Source: Bimuria novae-zelandiae CBS 107.79 (lineage: Eukaryota > Ascomycota > Dothideomycetes > Pleosporales > Didymosphaeriaceae). From it: 64,000 nt of DNA. The DNA is taken from assembly GCA_010015655.1 (NCBI GenBank), contig ML976672.1, positions 678,493 to 742,492 on the forward strand, in the 5' to 3' direction. The position numbers and the translations under genes were made by a program. Numbering within the stretch: the stretch's first letter is position 1; every line of letters starts with the position of its first letter. A model generated the notes under the pieces. It saw only the letters and a program-made list of their open reading frames with translations. It was not told where the DNA came from and ran no database searches. Below are positions 53,067 to 64,000 of the stretch, piece by piece.

Positions 53067-55424
53067 ATGAGACTTCTCCGCTGTGAAGACTTGAAATTGG
53101 TGTCATTCACGGACAGACCTCCGAAATACGCCGTTCTATCTCATCGATGGCTTGATCCTGCGGATGAACCAACGATGCAAACATTCGAAGATGGCACAGG
53201 CCAGAGGTTGAAGGGCTCTGAGAAGATCAAGCTCGCCACTCAACAAGCTCTTCATGATCGACTACAGTTTCTATGGGTCGATACCATTTGTATTGACAAA
53301 TCCAGTTCCACCGAGCTCTCTGAAAGTATCAACAGTATGTACAGATTTTACGAGCGTGCAACGGTCTGCTATGCATATCTAGCAGATGTGCACCAAAAAG
53401 CAGATGTTGCGCGAAGCATTTGGTTCACAAGAGGGTGGACTTTGCAAGAATTGTTGGCGCCTCCGACCGTGGAGTTCTATACTCGCGACTGGGAGTACCT
53501 CGGAACAAAAGCTTCTTCGCATTTACTCCCATCCTTGAGGAGAGCAACCGGTATAGTCAGTTCTTCTGTCTTCGACCGAAAATTTCGGACTTATGAATGG
53601 ACCGTAGCCGAGCGCATGTCATGGGCATCGACAAGAACTACTGAACGAATTGAAGATCGAGCTTACTGTTTGCTTGGCCTTTTCGACGTAAAAATGCCAC
53701 TCATTTACGGTGAAGGGGAAAATGCTTTCATGAGACTACAACAGCAAATCATGAGAACGTCTGATGACCATAGCATCTTTGCGTGGAGCGATGACAGGTT
53801 CACAGGCGGATCCTTCTGTTCCCTTCTCGCTCCAAGTCCTAGATCCTTCGCGTCGTTCGCAAAGCTGGATGAAGAGGTGGAAAGATCTAATGATGAGCAA
53901 CTCAGACATCTACTCGAAGAGCGGATCACTGAGACCAGAAAGGCGCAGAGGAGGTGGGCACCGAATATTCCCATTTCTTCGAGAGCATCAGATGAAGCGG
54001 ACGACGAGAGCCCGATCCCAAAGACCAAGGAACGAAGAAATGAAACGCGCAAGAAGATGCTAGATGAACTCCGCGAGGAAGAGATCAATCAGATTCGAAA
54101 CTATCCTTGGAAACCTTCCAACACACAGTGGGTCGAAGATGACCCGACTCCCTGGTCCTTCACCAATTTGGGTCTCCAGATTGAACTGCCTCTCGTACCT
54201 ATGGAAGATTATCCCTCCATCTTCTATGCATTGCTGGGCTACGGGCGAGTTGACATGCGCCCTGCAATAGTTGTGATTCGGTTGGCTAAGGACCGTTTCG
54301 CACGTATCTTTACCGACGTCAAAATGAACGCAGACGCATACAAACATGCTTTCAAGAAGTATCAGTATCGGATTGAGCGACTATTCATCCAACCAAAAAC
54401 ACCTATGCTCAGAACTATCTTCAAAAATAGAACCATAGTGATGGAACATTCGCAAATGGTGAAAGCCGGCTTCGACATTAGTTTTTCCTCGGGTCCACCC
54501 TACAGTGCAGCCTTTGGACGCTTGCGACCAGGACAAAAAATCCAACCTCCGTCACCCGCATCTGACAATGACGGCACACATGTCAAATTTAGATACTACC
54601 ATCCAGCCCATCAGGTTACAATCCAACTCCACATAACGATCAGAAGCAGGAATGGAAATACATCAAGTAGCGTCAGACTCGGAAGTCCAGAAAGTCTTCC
54701 CTATATTCCCTTACTCATTCAAAACGCCTTTTCCGTTGGGAAATTTGCTTCTCGACTTGTGTTGCGGTCCAGAACCATGAGGAACGATTTCTTATTCTTT
54801 ACGGCATGCATTATCGATGAACGACCGTGGGCGAAGAGGCCACGTTGCACAGTTCTGGTCCAATACCAGTACAACGACAACATACACTCGCTCTGGAAAC
54901 AGAGAGTGATATCAACAACAAATCAGGTGCGCCAATTACTGAAGATGATGGCATCTCTCGTCGCTGTCAGGGAAGGGTTGTGGAAGCGCATATTTTGGAA
55001 ATACCCTGAGCTAGGAGACAGACTCCTCATTCTTACTATACTTGGCGTACCTTCAATCGTCAGTATCCTGGAGGTCGCACAATCGGGAGGTATCCATGAA
55101 CGTCTGGATTCGATCAGAGCGACTTTGAGTAATCTGGTTGGTCCTGATGGGACAGTCGATGACATTGGACTTGGGGAAGAAGGCAGTGACGTCGAAATGT
55201 CCGAAAAGGGCACTTCCAGCATTTTTGACCGAACTGCTGGCTGGAGCGAGGGTGTTGGTGATGATATGGCATATGGAGAGCTTTGGGACAATGGAAACCA
55301 TGGGAGCAGGCGCGGTTCCGCGATGACTTACACTCAAACGGATCGCGACGAGCCTTCGCCTACGGTACAGTCACACCGACTAAAACGGGTTCCATCACGG
55401 TTGCAGAATATTTTCGGCTCATAA
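53067..55424 (+). CDS. HET-domain protein, HET-E/HET-D-like N-terminus
   Basis: Intact 785-codon, intron-free gene. HET domain at the N-terminus: MRLLRCEDL, KYAVLSHRWLD (20-30), FLWVDTICIDK (68-78), ATVCYAYLADV, IWFTRGWTLQELLAPPTVEF (118-137). Then comes the block typical of HET-E-1 relatives (…AERMSWASTRTTERIEDRAY, CLLGLFDVKMPLIYGEGENA). A charged segment around 275-345 is probably coiled or disordered. The rest is a long region without recognised NACHT or WD repeats, followed by a Ser/Arg-rich tail. Such proteins mediate non-self recognition and cell death; lack of a NACHT/WD part suggests a HET-only effector or a regulator. It lies 3.9 kb from the disabled HET gene. Confidence 0.88.
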   Translation: MRLLRCEDLKLVSFTDRPPKYAVLSHRWLDPADEPTMQTFEDGTGQRLKGSEKIKLATQQALHDRLQFLWVDTICIDKSSSTELSESINSMYRFYERATVCYAYLADVHQKADVARSIWFTRGWTLQELLAPPTVEFYTRDWEYLGTKASSHLLPSLRRATGIVSSSVFDRKFRTYEWTVAERMSWASTRTTERIEDRAYCLLGLFDVKMPLIYGEGENAFMRLQQQIMRTSDDHSIFAWSDDRFTGGSFCSLLAPSPRSFASFAKLDEEVERSNDEQLRHLLEERITETRKAQRRWAPNIPISSRASDEADDESPIPKTKERRNETRKKMLDELREEEINQIRNYPWKPSNTQWVEDDPTPWSFTNLGLQIELPLVPMEDYPSIFYALLGYGRVDMRPAIVVIRLAKDRFARIFTDVKMNADAYKHAFKKYQYRIERLFIQPKTPMLRTIFKNRTIVMEHSQMVKAGFDISFSSGPPYSAAFGRLRPGQKIQPPSPASDNDGTHVKFRYYHPAHQVTIQLHITIRSRNGNTSSSVRLGSPESLPYIPLLIQNAFSVGKFASRLVLRSRTMRNDFLFFTACIIDERPWAKRPRCTVLVQYQYNDNIHSLWKQRVISTTNQVRQLLKMMASLVAVREGLWKRIFWKYPELGDRLLILTILGVPSIVSILEVAQSGGIHERLDSIRATLSNLVGPDGTVDDIGLGEEGSDVEMSEKGTSSIFDRTAGWSEGVGDDMAYGELWDNGNHGSRRGSAMTYTQTDRDEPSPTVQSHRLKRVPSRLQNIFGS

Positions 55425-56085
55425 CGAGGGATAGTGAGGCGGTGTTCGAATATCGCTGTCAGTTCCATAATTCAAGGCAGAATACCGGTTTCATTTGTGA
55501 CGGTTCAGTATAGAAGCTTGGGCCACCCGCGTACGTGCGGCCCGTGCACGTGATGCACACAGTATATAGCTCCTGTAAAGTAGCTACTCAATCAACAACG
55601 ATTGCCTCAACACACTCTTTTCAACGTCACATCATTTACTTTAGTACTTCGGAGTTCGTAACTGGCACGGTTCCGGAATACCGTTTACTTTTGCGCAGCG
55701 CTTCATCATCTGTAAGTTCGGCAATCTTGAACACTCATATGAGCCTTAGTCAGTCGCATGGCCGAAAGAGGAAATGTACGAAGGTCGGGGTGCGCGTAAC
55801 GCTTGTTGGTTTAGCGTCGTGACGGCTATTATGGGGCCAGGGGATGGCGGCTCTCCCACAGCCAACACCAGACCTCATTGACCTGCAAAATCGACCTGCA
55901 TACAGTGCTTGACCCGGGAAGAACTCCAATCTCGTACAAAGTGTTACTATTTGTCGTCTGTGCAGCATTCCTTCGATTCCGGGTCGTTGAACACAAGATA
56001 CCCGGACAAACTAGAGTGTTGTACTCGCGCCGTGTTGTGCGAGCGTGGTTCGATTCAGAAGCGCGGTGTACAAGCGCGGTGCTTG
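55425..56085. other. intergenic region
   Basis: Spacer and probable promoter of the transcription factor. Open frames are short and domain-free. Confidence 0.4.
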
Positions 56086-58196
56086 ATGGCAGCAGTCCAG
56101 CCCCAAACTCTGATTTTAGAGTTTCAGAGCTTGAAGAAGTCCCGGAGATATGGCGCCAAGGTCAGAACCGGGTGCTTGACTTGCAAGTGCGTTCTCAAGT
56201 TCCCTCCTCTCGGTACTGCCCGAGCTTACACTCGCGGATGATTGACATATGCAGGTCTCGGCGAATCAAGTGCGATGAAGCGAAGCCAGCGTGTTTTAGG
56301 TAGACTTCCGTTCTGTCAGGTGTGATCAATTGCGTGCGTAAGCATTGATCTGCTTTGGTCGTCCATCGATGACCTTGGCGCCCTTCGCCGCATTTGAACG
56401 CTCCTTGTTTGTGTCGAGCACTGACCTTTGCAGATGCACAAGCACTGGTCGCTCCTGTGGCGGGTACGTGGCAAATGGAACGATGCAAACTACCCGCTCC
56501 ACGCCCAGTATAATTTCGCCTCTTCAAGATAAAGTACGTCCCTCTTTTCGAGTGTCCCAGGAGGATGTAGTTCTCATATGTACAGGTCGTGACGCAGTCG
56601 TGGTCCGGAGATGGAATACCCTACTTGGAATTCTACTACCACTGTGCCATCCGAAATCTATCCAACCGTTTCGACAATGGCTTCTGGTCACGAACAGCGC
56701 TTCAATTGGCCCGTTCAGAACCTTCGATCTACCATGCTCTCATAGCTCTAGGGTATCTTGCAAAGACCGAACCTGGGAACTTGAAGCATGCCCACTCGAG
56801 GCTGACCTATCAGGACAAGACACTCAACTTCCATTATAGCAAAGCCGTTGGACTATTGGTAGAGCGAATGGACGAGAAATCGTGTACTGTTGAGTTAGGC
56901 CTTGTCGCGTGTTTACTCTTCGTCTGCATCGAGTTTTTCAAAGGAAACTTCATGACGGCGTTCACGCATTTGCACAGTGGTCTGAAGATCATATCCGAAC
57001 TTCCCTATATACAAACACATGGTATGTCCCTATCCCCCCAACGACGTCCCATACTGACCTTCTGCTATCAGGTCTGCGTCCGCGCACGCCGTCGCCATCC
57101 TCGCCACGCCCATCAACCAAAACAGCCAAAATCATCGGTTCAACCAGCCTCCTCGAAGACACCCTAATACCCATGTTCATGCGCAACATCACCCCCGCGA
57201 TGCTCTTCGGCGCTCCTATCGAAGACATCTTCACCATCTCTATCCCCTCCCCTTCCACCTACAACCACCCCTTCTCCACCTTCACCGAGCTCCAAAATTC
57301 CAGCTTCCAACTGCGCAACGCCTCAGCCCTCTTCGCGCGCACCATGGCCACGAAAATCTTCTGCAAAACTCCTCTCACGCACGCCGACTACGCCACGCAG
57401 ACCCAGATCCTCGATGCGCATCACGCGTGGCTGCGCGCTTTGCAGAGACTGGAAAGCGCGAGGTTCTTGGGAGTAGAAGAGGAGGTTATGGCTGCGAGCA
57501 TGAAGTTGGGGTATTATAGTACGTACGTGTTAGTCGCATGCGCGATGAGCTTAGGAGAGATGGGCTATGACAACCACACGGCGTATTTCAAGGCAATCAA
57601 CCACAACGCGAGGATTGTGCTTGAGGGCATGGGCATCGCGACACCGGCCCTACCCATCTCCTCTGGTACGCGGAAAGGCCTGTCAAAAAAGAACGCCCCA
57701 TCAAACCACGCGCCGAAAACCGCAAAGGAGAGCCCGCGCACAGGTACGTACCACATTTTCGATTCTTTTGCTACGATGGAGGAGGTTGGTAGGCTAATCA
57801 GAGATAGGTCACTTCACCTTCGAAATCTCTGTCATCCCACCCCTCCACTTCGTCGCAACACGCTGTCGCGACCCCCTCATCCGCCGCGAGGCCCTCGCTA
57901 TCCTCCAAACTAATCCTCCACGCGAGGGCCTCTGGGACGTCGATACACACATCGCCATCGCCCGCCGCGTTATCGAGATCGAAGAATCCCGCCTCGACCC
58001 CGCCACCGGGTGGCCCGCTCAATCCGCGCGACTGTGGTGCTCCGTGCACGACGGGAAGGGGTACTCGGATGGGAAAATTCTGGTGACGTTCGCGTTTGCG
58101 GAGTGGGCGGCAACGAGGGTGCCGGGGGAGGACGATATGAGGATTGGCCCTGAGGGGGATAGGGCGGATGCGCAGTGGGTGGAGAGGATTGGGTGA
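56086..58196 (+). CDS. Zn2Cys6 fungal transcription factor
   Basis: Six exons assembled by reading frame and GT-AG sites: 56086-56186, 56255-56299, 56434-56533, 56586-57021, 57072-57743, 57808-58196, giving 580 residues. The zinc cluster is itself split by two introns and reads C-LTC-KSRRIK-C…C-FR-C-TSTGRS-C with spacing C-x2-C-x6-C-x6-C-x2-C-x6-C, exactly canonical, preceded by basic KKSRRYGAKVRTG. Middle region: FDNGFWSRTALQLARSEPSI…ALIALGYLAK. C-terminus: HFVATRCRDPLIRREALAIL…GLWDVDTHIAIARRVIEIEE, the usual ending of this class. Nuclear DNA-binding regulator; target unknown, no obvious gene cluster adjacent. The 134-bp second intron (donor GTAGAC) is the least certain boundary, as is the start ATG. 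Confidence 0.88.
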
Positions 58197-60531
58197 CTAG
58201 GGGCGGGAAGGTGGTGGGAGGGGGAGATGAAGGTGTACTCTGCAAGGGGGTTTTGGACGGAGTATCTTGGGTGAGTGGGTGGTGAAGTAGGCGCTGTCGT
58301 AGAGTTGACATGGGCTTCCGGGAAGTAGGGTTGTTTTTCCTTTTCTCTCTTTTGGAACTGCGGAAACTGCGAGGCTTGTAAGTCCTCTGTCTGAATGATC
58401 TGTCAGGTCGTTGGTTCAATTAAAGTCGCAGAGTTGCTAACAATTAATTAATCTATTAATTAATTAACATTTTTACTTAAATTAATCTCTCTTACTCTTT
58501 ATAATTAATTAGTTTAGTTTTTTCTTTTTTTAATTAATTAATTAATTAATTATTTCTTTTAATTTATTTTTACGCTATATTTAACGCTAAGAAATTATTA
58601 GTATTAACGTTAGTTATTTAGTATTTTTAGTAGTTTTTTAATTAAGTAATTAGTTAGCTTAATACTTTAATTTTAGCGCGTTTGCCCTCTTTATTGATAC
58701 TTTTTTATATTCTTTTTTTTATACTCTTACGCCTTCTCTCCTATATGTATATAATAGCCCTAGGTTTATAAAATAAAAGAAAAAGGAGCTTTTTAAATAT
58801 AATAAAAAAGCTAGTAGTGTTACTAGTTATTACGTCTAATTTATAGAGTATATAAATCTTATTAGCTATCTAGAGTAGTTCGAGCTTTAAGACTAAGCTT
58901 TAAGATCTTAACGCTATAGCTTTTAATATAAACTTTTTACTTTTAATTAATATACTTTTAAGATCCTTAAGCGTATTCATACCTTTTTGTAAGCTACTAA
59001 AAATACTAACGCTAATACTATCTTTTTAATCTATATTAAATAGAATTACTATTACTTTTTAGTTACTTTTTTTACCTAGCTTTAATAGCCCTAGGCTTAA
59101 ATTTAACGCTTAGTTTACTAATAACTTAAATAGCATTAACTAGGCAAGGTTACTATAGTATATAAAGCCTCTATATACGTAGAGGTTTAAGAAGTTCTTG
59201 CTTTATAATTATAGGTATTACGTTGCTCTTTAGGCAAATATATAGCGTATATTTTTTGTCTGCCACTATTACTATATACATAAAGTACCTAGTAATTAAT
59301 TTATTAAAGAGACGATAAGCTCTACATCGTTAGCGTAGAACTATGTAGAGTAGAGATGGCCAGACTATAGGCACTTTTGCCTAGGCAAGTAGTTAACTTT
59401 ATTAAAGTTAAGGCAGCGTACTTTTACTAGTTTTATAAATACTAGCGTTAGCGTGCTATAAGAGGTATTTAATATTTTAATTTTTTTTAATTAATAGTAT
59501 TTTTAACTTGCTCTAATTAGCTAGCCTATTAAAAATAATTACTTACTACGCAAAGTAAATTGTTTTTTAAACTTTTACGTGCTACTAGCTTAAAGGCTAA
59601 GCTAATTATTTTTTAAAGCTATATAACTATTACTACTTTCCTATTAAAGTTATACGTAAATTTATAATTTTATATATAAACTAAGCTCGCTCGGGCCTTT
59701 AGCAAAAACTATATTAGCATTAATAGCTAGTTTATAAAATGTAGTAAGAGTGCGTTTTATAGGCTTATTACGTACTCTATTAATAGTTATAATAAGCTCT
59801 ATAATCTGCCTTTTACCTTTTTTTAACTTAGTAGTGCGTATATAAGCAAGAAAGTTACTATAGTTATTATTAAGATACTATAGGTCTTTAGTATTAATAA
59901 TAACTTAATTAGATACTTTATACTTAATATTATAGTAAATAATAATATAGCCTTTACGGCGCTAAGCGTCTATTATAGCCTTATTTTATAAAACTAATAT
60001 TTTTACTATTTACTTTACTTACTTAACTTAATAGGATAAATTATAATATTTAGGACTAATAAAGACGCCTTTAATAATAATTATTATAGTTTAGACTTAC
60101 AAAAATACCTACGTAAGTAGCGAGAAAAGAACCACATTAAAATATTTTTAAATATTTTATATTTAATATTAACGCCTTAGTAATATAATTATTTTAATAA
60201 CTTTTAGCATTTAACGCGTAAGGTAGGAGAGTCTATATAGCCTTTTATACCTATTAAGCTTATTATTACTTACTAAAATAGCTATTTTAACTTTATAAGG
60301 AGAGTAGTCTTTCTCTACTACGTAATTAATAGTCTTATTAATTACAAGGTAAAGAAAGAGCTATAAAATAAGTCCTTAGCTTACGCGCGTGATAAGGCTT
60401 CTATTAATAAAATATTTATAAAAAGTTTTATTATTACTAATTAAGCTATAAATAGTTAGTATATTAAAGTCCTCTAGCCCTTAAAAAAGGCTCTAAAGAG
60501 ACTTAAAGGCTATAATAACTTTAACTATTTT
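58197..60531. other. AT-rich, RIP-like repeat debris
   Basis: From about 58440 composition changes abruptly to AT-rich DNA dominated by TA and TTAATTAA-type words and poor in CA/TG. No domain is readable with confidence. A plus-strand frame near 60200-60510 gives vaguely protein-like text (…LAYARDKASINKIF…) and may be the end of an old transposase. The gypsy 2 LTR follows immediately. Confidence 0.6.
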
Positions 60532-60917
60532 TGTATCGGCGCAGGTCACTTAAAGGATCGATATTGGCGTATCTCCTAGCAGAGGCATGTGGGAGTACGT
60601 GTATAAGAATATAGCCTCGAATAAATTAAGTGCCTATAGGCCTGGTACGAAAGGATACGGAAAAGGTACTAAACTATAAAGGCCCTAAGCTCCTCTAAAT
60701 ACACCTCTTCCTAGATAGCTAGCTAGCACATAACTGCCATAGGTTGACCGTCGGTCTAATAGATCCGAAATAGGTCCAAATCGGATTCGTAGTTCCCCAT
60801 CGGTCTGATAGATCCGAAATTGGTCCAATATAAATAAGTGTTGGTTTTCGGATGATCTCAGATCCTGTCTTAACTAGCTAAGGGTTCTCGTGTCGACGAG
60901 CAATTATTCCTGTTACA
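60532..60917 (-). repeat. 3' LTR of gypsy element 2
   Basis: Plus-strand ends TGTATCGGCG and CCTGTTACA; flanked on the left by ATTTT (60527-60531), whose partner would be outside. It contains two near-direct copies of GTCTAATAGATCCGAAAT / GTCTGATAGATCCGAAAT (about 60753 and 60803). Confidence 0.82.
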
Positions 60918-60933
60918 CTACCCCCTCCTTTAT
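60918..60933 (-). promoter_or_regulatory. polypurine tract of gypsy element 2
   Basis: Minus strand reads AAAGGAGGGGGTAG directly before the LTR's TG, the expected plus-strand DNA primer for reverse transcription. Confidence 0.75.
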
Positions 60934-61102
60934 AACTTACAGATAGTCCCTTATCTATACCGTGTGTGAATTATTTCGCGCGTTTTAGCTGTTTCTGGTA
61001 ACTAGCGCAGTTAGTAACGTTGTAATAGTAATTATAACTTTACTAATTAGTTAATTTCTATTTATCTTGTTTCGCTGGTTGTACGCGTTCGGTCGTGGTA
61101 AC

Positions 61103-61608
61103 GTGCCTAATTATAAGTTCCCTAAGCTATCCTCTAAAAAGTGCAGCTACTGCACCTCTTAGAACGAAAAGTGCAACCCTGTAAGTATAGCGATTCTAAT
61201 TCTAGTCCGCTTTAATAATAGATTAGGTAGGTGCCCGACTTCGTGGAGTCCGAATTTTAGACTTTTAGGAGGGTCTTGCAGAATTGGGAGGGGGCTAGCA
61301 GGGAGGACGCTGCTAACCTTCGACCCGCGCTTGATAAGGCTGCGAAGGACCTAGGCACAATTGTGCAGGTTACCTGGGCGGGTGAGGCTGGGCTAACTTT
61401 TGTGGAATTGCTGCTCGCGCAGTATTCTACTTCTGTGCAGGTGGAGGATCGTCTGCGGCGTGTGGAGGAGGCAGTGGATAATCTTCATGACACCATAAGG
61501 ACGGCTTCGGAGGGGGGTTGGGGGAAGGGAAAGGGGAAGGGGAAGGGAAAGGCGCTTGCTGCCCTTAAGGGTGCTTTACTTGAGCCCTCTAATTTGGATA
61601 AGGAGTAG
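61103..61608 (+). CDS. antisense gene within gypsy 2 (Cys-motif protein)
   Basis: Plus-strand gene opposite to the element's pol. Exon 1 (from about 61103) reads PNYKFPKLSSKK then CSYCTS, a TAG in place of a Gln codon, then NEKC, giving C-x2-C-x6-C. An intron GTAAGT…GGTAG (61181-61230) joins CNP to VPDFVESEF. One more TAG follows (61258-61260), then an uninterrupted frame to the stop at 61606-61608: RRVLQNWEGASREDAANLRP, LDKAAKDLGTIVQVTWAGEA, VEDRLRRVEEAVDNLHDTIR, and a (GK)n run. The Cys spacing matches the first half of a Zn2Cys6 cluster; the rest is helical and probably coiled coil. The start codon now reads GTG where ATG is expected. I do not know a named family. The two stops fit RIP (CAG to TAG), so this copy is probably not functional. 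Confidence 0.55.
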
Positions 61609-61704
61609 AATTTTGTTTTTTTTCTTTCTTTTCTTTCTTGTACTTATTAGAATTTAAAACTCTTAGGCCTGCTACTCTGTTCCTTGTTCTTATAAGTGAA
61701 TCCA

Positions 61705-64000
61705 CTAACTTAATGCCTTTAGAGGTCTGGGGCGATTCAGATACTTGTCGTGAAATTGTCTTAACTTGTGGGGGGCTCCCATAAAGTTCGATACAGGGTA
61801 CTATACTAGATCCGGGTTATATCCTACCCACTTAACTCTGTATTTAAGGGTATTTTAGGATAGCTTACTAGCTAAGATCTCCTTAACTTCCCATTCCTCT
61901 ACTCTATTAATAGGGACACCTGGCGGTTTCGGAGCTTCTTGTCCTGGCAGTAGGTCTTAAGGATCTTTATAAAGGAGATTTAGAGCAAAGACATCATGGA
62001 TTCGGGACCCTAAAGGAAGTTCAAGTCTATATAAGTAACTAACTTATTCTATTACTTTAAATGGGCCCTCCTACTTATTAGATAGCTTTTAACTAGGTCT
62101 TAACACCGCAAGGTTGCGAGCGTCTAGGTAGACCATATTGCCAACTTCCTAGTTAACTAGGCAACGGTGTTAATTAATTACAGATCGCATTTAGTCTTGT
62201 GCTTGTTTTATATTTTCCTTCGCTAGCTACTAAGCGGCATGCATTCGTTTGGCTAGCAATTAAGCGTCTTTAATATTTAAACGATCCTAGGGTTTAGTGA
62301 ATAAGGTAGGATTCCAATCCCAACTTTAACGGGGTTCGGAGCCATACAGGATCTGGTAGGGTAACATGCTAATAGCCAAATGGGGTAGAGTGACCTGCGC
62401 TCGATCGATTAGGGGTAGAAGTAAACTCTAGTTATCCTGGTAGTAGGATACAAAGGGGCGTAGCCTCTAGTCAATATACTTATTCATGATTTCTGTCTGG
62501 CCATCTGTCTCTTTATAGTACGCGGTAGATAGCTTCACTTTAACGCCTATAATCTAACAAAACTCCAACCAGAATGTAGAAACAAACTAAGGACCTCGAT
62601 CAGAGACAATAGACTCTAGAGTGTGTCTGAATTAGTACACCTATTATACGAATAAGTTAGCCATTTCGCGGGCATCAATCGATTTGTGGCAAGGAATAGA
62701 TACTACTTATTTAGATAGACGATTAATAACTACTATAATCTAATCGTATCTGGCCCTGTCCTTAGGAAATTCCTTAAAGTCGATACACAGATGTTGCATA
62801 GGCCTATTAGGGATAGGTAACGGATACAAAAACCCTAGAGTGGGGGTCTGCCTTGGGTGTGCACGTTGGCAGGGAATGTAGTTTCGTATATACCACTTAC
62901 AGGTAGCTTCTATTCCCTTCCAGTAGTACTTTCGAGAGAGCAACTGGTAGGTTTTTGTATAACTTGGATAAGCCATTAACTTCTAATCATAGATTTCCCA
63001 GATAAGGCGGGTACACAGAGTAGATTCAAGAGGGACGCACAGTCTGTCGTTGTACAGAATAAGACCATTATAAATCTAATATTTCTCTAGTAGGGACTAG
63101 CGTTCTATAATAAATCCGAGGCGGTTCTCCTGCAGCAAGGCTTTAATAAGTTAATAAGAATCTAGACTTATAATATCTTTATTAGTTAACAAGGCGAACA
63201 CGTCGACTTCAGCATTAGACTTCTTAATATAGGTCTAGGCTAGGTCGGAGTTAATTCGGGAGTCAAGTCGATAGGGCCCTAGGAATACTCGGCTACGATT
63301 ATCATTTTAAATAGCCTTAAGATCCGCAAAATCTTGTTCTTGTTAACTTAGGATATCGGCTCTAGCGTTGCTTTTACCTAGAGTGTATTTAATCCAGAAG
63401 TCAAACGAGGATAGCATTTTATACCAGCAAACTTAATAAGCATTAAGGACCTTAGTAGTTATAAAGTATTCTAAGGATTAATAATCCAAAAGAACTTAGA
63501 TTATAGTTCGGGTAGAAGCAAGTTCAGCGCGCCACTTAATAAAGGTAGTAATAATAGTAAACAATTCCTTATTATAGATCTCCTAGTTTAGTTCGGATCC
63601 GGTTAGGACATAACTATAGAATGCCACTAGTTGAACTTTTCCATCCAGATGTTCCTGGGATAGTACTCCTGCAATCACTCCGTCTAATACGTCTGTTTCT
63701 ACCCTAGTAGGTAGTTCAGGGTCAAAGTAATAGAGGGTGGGGATAGCTAGTAACGCCTGTTTAATTTATTAGAAGGCGACTTCACACTCCGAACTCTATT
63801 TAAATAGGATTTAAGGACTTTGCAAGGTACTAATAGGTTTCGTAATATAAGAGAAGTCCTTAATAAATTACTAATAGAACCTAGCAAATCCAAGGAACAA
63901 CTTCACACCTATTACGGTCGTAGGGGCTTTCCAGTTCCGTAGTGCTTCTACCTTGGCTGGATCTACCTCCATACCAGTATTGGTAAGGATATAACCTAGG
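61705..64000 (-). pseudogene. gypsy 2 pol: RT end, RNase H, integrase, chromodomain-like end
   Basis: Minus strand from the window edge: the RT end (…LGYILTNTGMEVDPAKVEAL…, 64000-63930), a thumb/RNase H part (…LFLGFARFYQQFIKDFSY… near 63890, …IYNKELFTIITTFIKW… near 63560), and the integrase zinc-binding domain (TYQLLSRKYYWKG…YIRNYIPCQRAH at about 62960-62860). The integrase core runs on to about 62300. A chromodomain-like end is at about 61900-61710 (EWEVKEILASKL…YRVKWVGYNPD), with the stop at 61705-61707. Many TAG/TAA stops. The longest intact piece is 62740-62976. Confidence 0.85.

Larger units (their letters stand above)
60532..64000 (-). mobile_element. Ty3/gypsy chromovirus 2, 3' part (runs off the window)
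   Basis: The 3' LTR lies at 60532-60917 (386 bp, TG…CA). Next to it on the minus strand is a purine tract (AAAGGAGGGGGTAG at 60918-60931). Going right are an antisense gene, then pol C-terminus, integrase, RNase H and part of RT at the window edge. The second LTR must lie beyond 64000. It is a different family from gypsy 1: LTR sequence and length differ. Confidence 0.88.

Noticed and set aside
61515..61555. Purine-rich (GGGAAA)n run as a central polypurine tract of gypsy 2
   Set aside because: It is purine-rich on the wrong strand for this minus-strand element and encodes the Gly-Lys run of the antisense frame.

Overview
The window reads as a repeat-rich accessory segment of a filamentous ascomycete genome. 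Genes have short GT-AG introns of about 45-80 bp. Families seen are typical of such fungi: HET-domain proteins, a Zn2Cys6 transcription factor, a PL3 pectate lyase, GMC and FAD oxidoreductases, and an NRPS-like reductase. Most transposons show the CpA-to-TpA decay expected from repeat-induced point mutation (RIP). A plant-associated Dothideomycete is my best guess; no ribosomal or mitochondrial marker is present to confirm it.

Layout. 0-4 kb holds the 3' end of an FAD-linked oxidoreductase, the C-terminal half of a broken membrane-protein gene, an assembly gap beside a poly-C run, and a frameshifted kinase-like gene. 4.0-9.5 kb is a complete Ty1/copia element (193-bp LTRs, TSD AAGTT, half-tRNA-Met type primer site). 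9.8-11.8 kb carries a secreted VOC/glyoxalase-like protein and a pectate lyase. 13.38-18.33 kb is a Tc1/mariner element whose left terminal repeat was split by a 3.2-kb Mutator-like element. A second Tc1-like element follows at 18.35-19.64 kb. 20.2-23.3 kb has a GMC oxidoreductase with a nonsense codon and a decayed LRR-like gene. 23.7-30.9 kb is a complete Ty3/gypsy chromovirus on the minus strand (TSD ACTAC). 31.2-31.6 kb is a relic solo LTR with TSD TATTT.

33.4-58.2 kb is the main gene island. It contains a four-domain A-T-R-R protein resembling fungal glycine-betaine reductase, a truncated MFS transporter, a salicylate-hydroxylase-like monooxygenase, the N-terminal half of a membrane protein, a frameshifted GT8 glycosyltransferase, a GPI-anchored wall protein, and a HET gene with two nonsense codons. 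These are followed by a kynurenine formamidase, a mitochondrial stomatin-like protein, an intact HET protein and a Zn2Cys6 regulator with six exons. 58.4-60.5 kb is AT-rich RIP debris. From 60.5 kb to the edge lies the 3' part of a second chromovirus carrying an antisense, intron-containing gene between pol and its 3' LTR.

The genes do not form one obvious pathway. The strongest biochemical candidate is the A-T-R-R reductase. The most unusual structural features are the antisense gene in the second chromovirus, the nested DNA transposons, the sharp-edged RIP patches, and a dispersed repeat that sits at the broken ends of two complementary halves of one membrane-protein family. Many host genes here are disabled by single stops or 1-2 bp frameshifts, which means either decay near transposons or residual assembly error.
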